A stretch of DNA of 11,347 nt from DASXBJ01 sp036491755 (GTDB lineage Bacteria > Chloroflexota > Dormibacteria > Dormibacterales > Dormibacteraceae). A model generated the notes under the pieces. The model was not told the origin of the DNA. It ran no database searches and saw only the letters and a program-made list of their open reading frames with translations. The position numbers were made by a program, and so were the translations under genes. Below, piece by piece: positions 5,233 through 11,347 of this stretch (position 1 is the stretch's first letter; every line of letters begins with the position of its first letter). The DNA is taken from the NCBI GenBank assembly GCA_036491755.1, contig DASXBJ010000128.1, forward strand, positions 1 through 11,347, in the 5' to 3' direction.

Positions 5233-6735
5233 GTGAAGCGCGACGGCATCGTTCTCGCCCTGGACGAAGGCACGACTGGAGCGACCGCGATCGCCGTCGG
5301 GCCGGATGGGGAAGTCAAGGGCAAGGGCTATCGCGAGATCGCCCAGCACTATCCGCACCCGGGTTGGGTGGAGCACGACCCGAGGGAGATCTGGTCAGCG
5401 GTCGAGGCGAGCGCACGCGACGCGATGGCAGCCGCGGGCGCCGAGTCGCGCGACGTGCTGGCGGTCGGCATCACCAACCAGCGCGAGACGCTCGTGCTCT
5501 GGGACAGGCGAACGCTCGAGCCGCTGGCGCCGGCGATCGTCTGGCAGGACCGGCGCACCGCGCACGATTGCACTCGGCTGCGAGAGGCGGGCCATGAGGC
5601 TCGCGTGCGCGAGGTCACAGGCCTCGTCATCGATCCATATTTCACCGCGACCAAGCTGGCATGGGCGATGGCTCACCTGGACGGCGCGCGTCAAGCCGCC
5701 GCCGGCACGATCGACAGCTGGCTGGTGGCGAAGCTGTCCGGTGGCCGAGACCACATCACGGATGCATCCAACGCCTCCCGGACCCTGCTCTTCGACATCG
5801 GCCGCGGCGCGTGGAGCACGGACATGGCCGAGCTGTTCGGCGTCTCGCTCGGCAACCTTCCCGCTGTCGTGGACTCGAGTGGACCGTTGTCGCGGTGCTC
5901 GGCAGGGGTCCTGGGCGGTGTGGTCGCCCCGATCGGCGGGATCGCCGGGGACCAGCAGGCGGCGCTTTTCGGACAGGCCTGCACGTCGGAGGGAATGGCG
6001 AAGAACACGTATGGCACCGGCTCCTTCGTGCTCATGCAGACGGGCCCCCAACGAGTTGCTTCGACGTCGGGGATGCTGACCACAGTCGCCTGGCGTCGCG
6101 GCGGGAGGCTGAGCTACGCGCTCGAAGGCGCCATCTTCGTCACGGGCGCCGCCCTCCAGTGGTTGCGTGACGGCCTGGGCATCATCGGCAGCGCGGCGGA
6201 AGCCGGGCCGATAGCAGCCTCCGTACCCGATTCCGGAGGAGTGTTCCTCGTCCCGGCGTTTGCCGGCCTCGGGGCGCCCCACTGGGACCCGTACGCGCGC
6301 GGGACCATCGTCGGCCTCACGCGCGGCAGTGGCCGCGCCGAGCTTGTGCGGGCCGCGGTCGAAGCGATGGCCTATCAAACACGCGACGTGGTCCAAGCGA
6401 TGGCCCGCGATACGGGTTCGCCCCTGCGCGAGCTGCGGGTGGACGGCGGCGCCGCCGTCATGGACGTCCTGTGCCAGTTCCAGGCCGACCTTCTGGGAAT
6501 TCCGGTGCGGAGGCCTCGGAACACCGAGACCACGGCGCTCGGCGCCGCCTTTCTGGCCGGCCTGGGCGTGGGCGTTTGGAGCGAATCCGATCTCGCAGAG
6601 CTGTGGAAGGTTGACCGTGACTTCGAGCCGAGGATGTCGCGCGACGAGGCGGACACCCTCCAGGCGCGCTGGCGGCAGGCGGTCGAACGAAGCAGAGGAT
6701 GGGCCCTGGACGACGCGACCCCGGATAATCAATAG
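5233..6735 (+). CDS. glpK: glycerol kinase
   Basis: A 500-aa FGGY-family kinase, full length for the family, that converts glycerol and ATP to sn-glycerol-3-phosphate in the cytoplasm, feeding glycolysis or phospholipid synthesis. The N-terminal nucleotide-binding segment is DEGTTGATAIAVG (11-23). Glycerol-contacting residues match E. coli GlpK: R84-E85 in GITNQRET, W104 in AIVWQDRRTA, Y136 in DPYFTATK, and catalytic D240 in AGDQQAALFGQ. The FGGY-typical KNTYGTGSF is at 258-265 and the C-terminal ATP-site segment LRVDGGAAVMD is at 401-411. The start is GTG 5233, which places DEGTT at the usual distance from the N-terminus. No GlpF, GlpD or GlpR gene is adjacent; instead it lies 25 nt after larE and 4 nt before a membrane-protein gene. 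The phosphohistidine site of Firmicute GlpK is not evident, so PTS control is unlikely. Confidence 0.96.
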   Translation: MKRDGIVLALDEGTTGATAIAVGPDGEVKGKGYREIAQHYPHPGWVEHDPREIWSAVEASARDAMAAAGAESRDVLAVGITNQRETLVLWDRRTLEPLAPAIVWQDRRTAHDCTRLREAGHEARVREVTGLVIDPYFTATKLAWAMAHLDGARQAAAGTIDSWLVAKLSGGRDHITDASNASRTLLFDIGRGAWSTDMAELFGVSLGNLPAVVDSSGPLSRCSAGVLGGVVAPIGGIAGDQQAALFGQACTSEGMAKNTYGTGSFVLMQTGPQRVASTSGMLTTVAWRRGGRLSYALEGAIFVTGAALQWLRDGLGIIGSAAEAGPIAASVPDSGGVFLVPAFAGLGAPHWDPYARGTIVGLTRGSGRAELVRAAVEAMAYQTRDVVQAMARDTGSPLRELRVDGGAAVMDVLCQFQADLLGIPVRRPRNTETTALGAAFLAGLGVGVWSESDLAELWKVDRDFEPRMSRDEADTLQARWRQAVERSRGWALDDATPDNQ

Positions 6736-6739
6736 TCCC

Positions 6740-7339
6740 TTGAGCACGGCCGAACCCCTGGAGCACAAACGCCACCCGAACCTGTACGCCCACGCCATGT
6801 GGCGGCAGCAGCGCTTCTTCGCTGGATTCCTGGTCGCGGTCGGGCTCGTGATGACAGGGATCGTCATCTACCAGCACCAGCTCACCAGAGCCAGCAGCGC
6901 GGTCTGGCTGCTGTACATCCCGAGCGGCCTGCTGCTCGGCGGCGCCTTTCTCGTCTATCGGAGTCGCAGCCACGTCCACGTCCAGGATGCCGGCCTCAAG
7001 ATCTCGACCTTGCTGTCGAGCGTGGTGCTGGATTACGACGCCATCAAGTCGGTGCGGTCACAAACCCTGCGCACCCACTTCCTCGACCGCCGGAGCCGCA
7101 TGGTGGCGCCCATCATGAAGGCGCACATCGACAAGCCCGCGCTGTTCATCCGCGTCCGCGGGGACGAGACCGAGCTCGCGGCCATCAAGAAGAAGCTCGG
7201 CGCGAGGCTGATGCACGAGGACACGATAGCCATCCCGGTACCCGACCCCGACGCGGCGGTCTGGGAGATAACCGAGCACCTGCCGGAGCGTCTTGGCCAG
7301 AACCAGGGCGGATCGAGGCGACGCAAACGGCGGCGGTGA
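6740..7339 (+). CDS. two-helix membrane protein with bacterial PH-like domain
   Basis: A predicted 199-aa membrane protein. After about 20 hydrophilic residues (KRHPNLYAHAMW) come two transmembrane helices at about 26-45 and 53-74, then a cytoplasmic domain (about 78-180) whose pattern, from VHVQDAGLKIST and VVLDYDAIKSV to LFIRVR, resembles bacterial PH-like (bPH) domains. The C-terminus is a basic tail, GGSRRRKRRR. The start is taken as TTG 6740, 4 nt after the glpK stop, because the reading frame looks coding from there; ATG 6797 is an alternative that would keep both helices. Neither start has a clear ribosome-binding site. The stop at 7337-7339 overlaps the GTG of the downstream pmt-like gene (GTGA), so the two are probably translationally coupled. 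It may be an accessory or anchoring subunit for the following glycosyltransferases, which is inference only. Confidence 0.75.
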   Translation: MSTAEPLEHKRHPNLYAHAMWRQQRFFAGFLVAVGLVMTGIVIYQHQLTRASSAVWLLYIPSGLLLGGAFLVYRSRSHVHVQDAGLKISTLLSSVVLDYDAIKSVRSQTLRTHFLDRRSRMVAPIMKAHIDKPALFIRVRGDETELAAIKKKLGARLMHEDTIAIPVPDPDAAVWEITEHLPERLGQNQGGSRRRKRRR

Positions 7340-9045
7340 CGGGCCACCGGGCCTACGAGCTCGAGGGGGTGGAGACTCCTCGAACAAAGCGCGACGGTAT
7401 TTATTTCGACCGATGGGACCTCATCTGGGTCCTGGCTCTCACCATCGTCGCGTTCGTCATCCGGTTCTTCAGCCCCATCCTGCCGGACATCTTTGTCCAC
7501 CCGCTGCAGGGGCCGGTCATCACCAACTGTGTCTCGAACACGCCGGTCACCGCCTCCGGCACGGCAGGGACGCTCTGCGGGCTGGCGTATCCCTTCAATC
7601 GCGGCTACCCGAATCCGAACGGGCAGCTTTCACCGCCCAACGGCCAGGTGTTTGACGAGATCTACTTCCCGGTCGACGCCTACGACGACATCAAGGGCAT
7701 CGAGCTTTGCCATCCGACGGACCAGAGCTGCCGCTTCAACTATTTCGACCCCGAGCCGCCCCTCGCCAAGCTGATCATCGCCTCGGGAGAATGGGGCTAC
7801 GGCTGGTATCGGGCCCATTTCACCGGCGCCACCGGCGATTACATCGATCTCGGGTTCAACACGTTAGGCTGGCGGATCGCCGCGTGCCTCTTCGGGACCC
7901 TGTGCATCCCGATGATGTACCTCTTGGCGCGGCGGTTGTGGCCCAAGCGACTCTTCGCGATCGCGGCCGCGACGCTGGTGTGCGTCGACGGAATGTTCTT
8001 CATCCAGTCGCGGATCGGGATGATCGACATTTTCCCGATCTTTTTCATCCTCTGCTCGTACTTCCTCTACCTCGTGCACATCCAGAGCCGGACCGCGAGG
8101 TCGTCGCTCGTCTCCCTCGTGGCCCTCGGAACGATGCTCGGGATCGGCATCGCGTCGAAATGGATCGTGCTGGCCGCCTACGCGAGCATCGTGCTGCTGC
8201 TGGTCGTCCGGGCCATCCGTCGTAATGTCGACATCAGCATCGGGCCTTCAAAGCGTCCGTTCTGGTCATGGGGCAGGCCTGAGGGACCGACGATCCCGGG
8301 CAACGCCTACTGGCCTTCTTATCTCTCCGTCGCCCTCGTCGCGCTGATCGTGATCCCGGCCGTCATCTACGTCGCCTCCTGGTACCCGTTCTTCGCGCGC
8401 GGCCAGTTCCACACCATGGCGGACCTGATCGACTACCAGAAGTCGTCGTACATCTATCACGCGACGCTGAAGGCCACCCACCCGTATGGCTCTCCATGGT
8501 GGTCGTGGCCGCTTCTGTCACGGCCGGTCCTCTACTACGCGGAGTACACCGGCCTCGGCGTCGACAAGTTCACCGGCCAGCCCCTGATCTCCCGAATGGC
8601 GGACCTCGGCAACCCGTGGATCTGGTGGACGAGCCTGCCCTGTGTGGCTTCGCTCCCGTACTTCATCCTGCGGTACAGAAGCTTTCCGGCGACGGTGATC
8701 CTGCTCGGCTTCATCAGCCAGTACCTGCCGTGGTCGCTGATCAGCCGCGTGATCTTCATGTATCACATGTTCGGCGGCCTCATCTTCATGATCCTCGCGG
8801 TGGCGTTCGTGCTCACCCACCTGGCCGAAAAGCTCCGACCGCCGGGACGCCAGTGGCTCGTGGCCGCCTATCTCGGCTCGGCGGTGCTCTTCTTCGGCTA
8901 CTTCTATCCGATATGGACGGGAGTCCCGATATCGCAGGGCGCCTTCTTCGAAGGCGCGGGCACGCCGCCCTGGGGCCCCAAGACCTGGCTCGTCAACTGC
9001 CGCGACCTGCCTCCATCGCAGCCGCAGCTGTTCTGTTGGAATTAG
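7336..9045 (+). CDS. Pmt-like GT39 polyprenyl-phosphate-mannose--protein mannosyltransferase
   Basis: A 569-aa polytopic GT-C enzyme expected to move a sugar, classically mannose, from a polyprenyl-phosphate donor to Ser/Thr of secreted proteins on the outer face of the membrane. After a short cytoplasmic N-terminus, TM1 spans about 28-46. The first outer loop carries the catalytic-type D107-E108 in VFDEIYF and a DPEPPLAK motif (138-145) where most family members have D-x-HPPLxK. Family-typical segments follow: SRIGMIDIFPIFF (225-237), GIASKWIVL (271-279), the YHATLKATHPYGSPWW loop (374-389) and YLPWSLISRVIFMYH (463-477). Loop 1 is long and holds C65, C81, C125 and C132, which could form disulfides. 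The GTG 7336 start overlaps the preceding stop by 4 nt; GTG 7369 is possible. The next gene overlaps its 3' end by 10 nt. Family membership is secure; acceptor and sugar are not. Confidence 0.88.
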   Translation: MTGHRAYELEGVETPRTKRDGIYFDRWDLIWVLALTIVAFVIRFFSPILPDIFVHPLQGPVITNCVSNTPVTASGTAGTLCGLAYPFNRGYPNPNGQLSPPNGQVFDEIYFPVDAYDDIKGIELCHPTDQSCRFNYFDPEPPLAKLIIASGEWGYGWYRAHFTGATGDYIDLGFNTLGWRIAACLFGTLCIPMMYLLARRLWPKRLFAIAAATLVCVDGMFFIQSRIGMIDIFPIFFILCSYFLYLVHIQSRTARSSLVSLVALGTMLGIGIASKWIVLAAYASIVLLLVVRAIRRNVDISIGPSKRPFWSWGRPEGPTIPGNAYWPSYLSVALVALIVIPAVIYVASWYPFFARGQFHTMADLIDYQKSSYIYHATLKATHPYGSPWWSWPLLSRPVLYYAEYTGLGVDKFTGQPLISRMADLGNPWIWWTSLPCVASLPYFILRYRSFPATVILLGFISQYLPWSLISRVIFMYHMFGGLIFMILAVAFVLTHLAEKLRPPGRQWLVAAYLGSAVLFFGYFYPIWTGVPISQGAFFEGAGTPPWGPKTWLVNCRDLPPSQPQLFCWN

Positions 9046-10985
9046 GCGCAGGCTTTTTCCTGGCCGCCGCGGCGGCGGCCGGGTTCGGCATCACCTATCT
9101 CTCCGGGGTCGCGTTCAACCTTGAAGAACGCATCGCCTTCGGCACCGTTCTGGGAGCGATGGCGGTCGCCGCATCCACCTTCATGGTGTCTCTGGCCCTT
9201 CGGGACGTGACCCTTGGCAGCGATCTGGCGGGACTGGCGATCACGCTGGCGGCCGGCGTCGCAGGAGTCGTCATGGCCCGCGCCGAGGTGAGACGCGATC
9301 TTGCCGATGCGCGCGTCCGCTGGGGCGCACCGCTGAGTGCAGCCGGCCATCCCTGGCCTGCCGCCGCGATCGTGATCTTGTGCGGGGCTTGGACCGTCCA
9401 CTTCCTTCACCAGGCCTACGTGTACACGCCGGCGGGCCTGTTCGCCGGGTACGTGAACATATGGGGCGACTGGGCTGCGCACCTCAGCTTCGCCGGCTCG
9501 TTCGCGTACGGTCAAAACTTTCCACCGGAATATTCGATCGACCCTGGCCACCACCTCGGCTATCCGTTCATGATCGATTTTCTCGCCGCGGACCTCGTGC
9601 CGCTGGGCTTCTCGCTCACCTCTGCGCTCGTCGCCACGACTGCGATCCTGGCGCTGGCCTTTCCCGCGGTCCTGTACCTCGCGGCGCGGCGTTTCGCGGG
9701 CGGCCGTGCGGCGGCCGCCATCGCGGTCTTCGTTTTTTTGCTCAGCGGCGGCCTCGGCTTCGTGTACCTCACGGGAGACCTCCAGCGCGGCGGCCTGGCG
9801 GTGCTCCTGCATCTGCCGCGTGAGTACTCGTTGAACCGGGACCTCAACTTCCAGTGGCTGAACCCTGTGCTGGCTTACCTCATCCCTCAACGCTCGACGC
9901 TATTCGGCTTCAGCCTGGCACTGATCCTCCTGGTCGTGATCTGGATCGCCGTCCGCGAGCACCTGGGCTGGCAGCCTTTCCTCTTCGCCGGCCTCGCCGC
10001 GGGCGTGCTGCCGGTCTTCCACGTCCACGCATATGGCACGGTGGTCGCGCTGTCGGCGTTCTGGGCCGTGTTCCAACGGCGGCGACAGTGGCTCGCCTTC
10101 TTCGTCCCCGCGGTGATGGTCGGCGCGCCGATTCTCGTCTGGATGTGGCCGCCGGCCAACACAAGCATCTGCGGCGACCTGCCCGCCATTCACGGTTACT
10201 GCATCCAACCGGGCTGGCTATCTTTCGCCGACTGGCAGCGAGACGGCGCCGCGTCGATCGGGTGGGATTTCTTGTGGTTCTGGATCAAGAACACGTCCGT
10301 GTTCCTGCCGCTGCTCATCGCCGCCTACGCGCTGCGGCGATGGTTTCCCACCGATTTTCCGAGGTGGTATGCGCCGATGTGGTTGTGGTTCATCGTTCCG
10401 AACCTGGTGCTCCTCCAGCCCTGGGATTGGGACAACACGAAGTTCTTCATCTTCTGGGCGCTCCTGGGCAGCGTCCTTGTCGGAGGCGTGCTGGCCGGCA
10501 TGCTTCGGCGGGGTGGGATCACGGCCGCGGGAGCCGGCGTGCTGATCGTGCTGCTGTGCCTCTCAGGGGCGCTCGACCTTGCTCGGGCATCGGACTTCAG
10601 CGTCAGCTCCGTCCAGTTCACCGATTCGGGCGGCCTCAAGGTGGCCGCGTGGGTGAGACAGAACACGAGTCCGCGCGCGATGTTCGTGGTGGCCGACGAG
10701 CACAACAATCCGATTCCGACTCTGGCCGGCCGGCGCGAGCTCATCGGCTACCCGGGATGGCTGTGGACGTACGGGCTGCCCGACTACGTGCAAAAGGGGA
10801 TCGACGCCAAGCTCATCCTCGACGGCGCCCCTTCGACGCCGGACCTGGTGCGCAAGTACGGGGTGGACTACCTGATGATCGGCCCGCAGGAACTGACGCG
10901 CGGGGCGAGCCGGGCGTACTGGGATGCGCACGGAACGCTCGTTTACAACGATGGGGAGTACGCCGTGTACCGCGTGAGCCGGTGA
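9036..10985 (+). CDS. large GT-C-like polytopic membrane protein with C-terminal soluble domain
   Basis: A 649-aa protein with roughly a dozen hydrophobic segments up to about residue 512 and a hydrophilic tail of about 135 residues. The layout is that of GT-C glycosyltransferases, whose active site faces outward. The first large outer loop has NIWGDWAAHLSFAGSFAYG (141-159), where D145 and H149 are candidate catalytic or metal-binding residues, then NFPPEYS and GHHLGYPF. Other distinctive motifs are FHVHAYGT (328-335) and QPWDWDNTKFF (461-471). The tail (LKVAAWVRQNTSPRAMFV onward) looks like a small alpha/beta domain. The predicted start is TTG 9036, inside the last codons of the pmt-like gene; the frame is open further upstream there, but only in the pmt coding region. 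No Shine-Dalgarno sequence is seen, so coupling to pmt translation is likely. It is probably a glycosyltransferase using a polyprenyl-phosphate sugar; its substrate is unknown and it could be an oligosaccharide polymerase. Confidence 0.75.
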   Translation: MELGAGFFLAAAAAAGFGITYLSGVAFNLEERIAFGTVLGAMAVAASTFMVSLALRDVTLGSDLAGLAITLAAGVAGVVMARAEVRRDLADARVRWGAPLSAAGHPWPAAAIVILCGAWTVHFLHQAYVYTPAGLFAGYVNIWGDWAAHLSFAGSFAYGQNFPPEYSIDPGHHLGYPFMIDFLAADLVPLGFSLTSALVATTAILALAFPAVLYLAARRFAGGRAAAAIAVFVFLLSGGLGFVYLTGDLQRGGLAVLLHLPREYSLNRDLNFQWLNPVLAYLIPQRSTLFGFSLALILLVVIWIAVREHLGWQPFLFAGLAAGVLPVFHVHAYGTVVALSAFWAVFQRRRQWLAFFVPAVMVGAPILVWMWPPANTSICGDLPAIHGYCIQPGWLSFADWQRDGAASIGWDFLWFWIKNTSVFLPLLIAAYALRRWFPTDFPRWYAPMWLWFIVPNLVLLQPWDWDNTKFFIFWALLGSVLVGGVLAGMLRRGGITAAGAGVLIVLLCLSGALDLARASDFSVSSVQFTDSGGLKVAAWVRQNTSPRAMFVVADEHNNPIPTLAGRRELIGYPGWLWTYGLPDYVQKGIDAKLILDGAPSTPDLVRKYGVDYLMIGPQELTRGASRAYWDAHGTLVYNDGEYAVYRVSR

Positions 10986-10989
10986 AGGA

Positions 10990-11347
10990 CTAAGGCGCGG
11001 GGATCGTGATTGGGGGGCGCTCCGACCCGCCTGGTCTGGAGGGCTGCGCAGGCGGCTCGGTGGTCGATTCGATCGCCTGCTCGAGCCTGCGGGCCAGGCG
11101 CTTCATCTCGCGGTCGCCTCGGTCCAGCCGGTTGACGATCTGCAGGAGGATCTCGTCCTGGTGCATCAGGTGGTTCATCAGCGCCTTGAGCTCCTCTTCG
11201 GCCTTGACGTTCAGCTCGTAGTCGTGCTGCGCGCGCATGCGATCGCGGTCGGCGATGCGGTTGAGGGCCATCAGCACGACGGAGACCCAGATCGCGGCCT
11301 CCAAGCTGAGGATGAAGTTCAGGAACATAAACGGGTAACGGTCCCAG
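10990..11347 (-). CDS. DUF1003 membrane protein, C-terminal part (partial at right edge)
   Basis: The visible 118 residues are the end of a DUF1003 protein. The frame is open to the window edge: before the ATG at 11328 it continues with WDRYPF, and YPFMFLNFILSLEAAIWVS is the hallmark second-helix region of DUF1003, so that methionine is internal and the true start lies beyond 11347. The helix is followed by LMALNRIADRDRMRAQHDYE, the conserved charged segment after the last transmembrane helix, then a helical, probably coiled-coil stretch (LKALMNHLMHQDEILLQIV) and a proline-rich tail. Family members are small inner-membrane proteins of unknown biochemical role. It converges with the operon's last gene, 4 nt away, with no terminator hairpin between them. 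Confidence 0.9.
   Translation of the reverse strand, partial: WDRYPFMFLNFILSLEAAIWVSVVLMALNRIADRDRMRAQHDYELNVKAEEELKALMNHLMHQDEILLQIVNRLDRGDREMKRLARRLEQAIESTTEPPAQPSRPGGSERPPITIPAP

Noticed and set aside
6260..6739. N-terminal extension of the PH-like protein frame back to 6260
   Set aside because: It is an out-of-frame shadow of the glpK 3' half; meaningful sequence starts after the glpK stop.
5395..6867. Long open frame of 490 codons on the minus strand antisense to glpK
   Set aside because: It mirrors a well-supported glycerol kinase; its protein is Arg/Pro/Gly-rich, low in structure, matches no family, and long antisense frames are expected in GC-rich coding DNA.
6799..7335. N-terminal extension of the pmt-like frame back to 6799
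   Set aside because: This stretch overlaps the PH-like membrane protein in another frame and encodes only Arg/Pro-rich sequence; the GTG at 7336 gives a normal GT39 N-terminus.
8496..9035. N-terminal extension of the GT-C-like frame back to 8496
   Set aside because: It lies within the pmt coding region and yields non-hydrophobic Arg-rich sequence; membrane-protein character begins only near the TTG at 9036.
10990..11328. A complete 112-aa protein starting at the ATG at 11328
   Set aside because: The frame stays open to the window edge and the upstream codons (WDRYPF) are conserved DUF1003 sequence, so the methionine is internal.
1..11347. CRISPR array, insertion sequence, phage or toxin-antitoxin/defence module
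   Set aside because: No regularly spaced repeats, transposase or integrase motifs, or paired small toxin/antitoxin frames were seen; the tRNA has no adjacent integrase or visible attachment-site duplication.

Overview
The window is GC-rich bacterial chromosome with dense genes, strong G/C bias at third codon positions, several GTG/TTG starts and hardly any non-coding space. Promoters resembling TATAGT sit so close to start codons that some mRNAs look leaderless. A Pmt-type GT39 mannosyltransferase, another GT-C-like membrane protein, a glucodextranase-type GH15 enzyme and a MoeZ-like E1 without its rhodanese domain fit an actinobacterial or Chloroflexota/Dormibacterota-like soil lineage. That placement is inference and low confidence; there is no ribosomal or other phylogenetic marker here beyond one tRNA.

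Layout. 1-186: the 3' end of an unidentified CDS, running convergently into a minus-strand tRNA-Ser(GCU) at 132-221. 222-282: a short divergent promoter region. 283-2526: a GH15 alpha-glucan glucohydrolase. 2550-2575: a hairpin between convergent genes. 2581-3468 (minus): an unrecognised 295-aa protein. 3469-3524: a compact divergent region with back-to-back TATAGT boxes.

3525-10985 is one plus-strand run of six genes with gaps of 12, 25 and 4 nt and then overlaps of 4 and 10 nt: MoeB/ThiF-like E1, LarE sulfur transferase, glycerol kinase, a PH-like two-helix membrane protein, a Pmt-like GT39 glycosyltransferase, and a large GT-C-like polytopic protein. This looks like a single operon. The first two genes concern sulfur or cofactor activation. 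The last three look like a coupled envelope-glycosylation unit. GlpK sits between them and supplies glycerol-3-phosphate for lipids or catabolism. 10990 to the right edge (minus): the C-terminal part of a DUF1003 membrane protein, convergent with the operon after only 4 nt.

No CRISPR array, insertion sequence, integrase, phage gene or defence system is visible. The items most worth a second look are the three-cysteine LarE next to a rhodanese-less E1, the translationally coupled PH/Pmt/GT-C unit with an unusual cysteine-bearing Pmt loop, the orphan 295-aa protein with its own overlapping divergent promoter, and the near-leaderless promoters.
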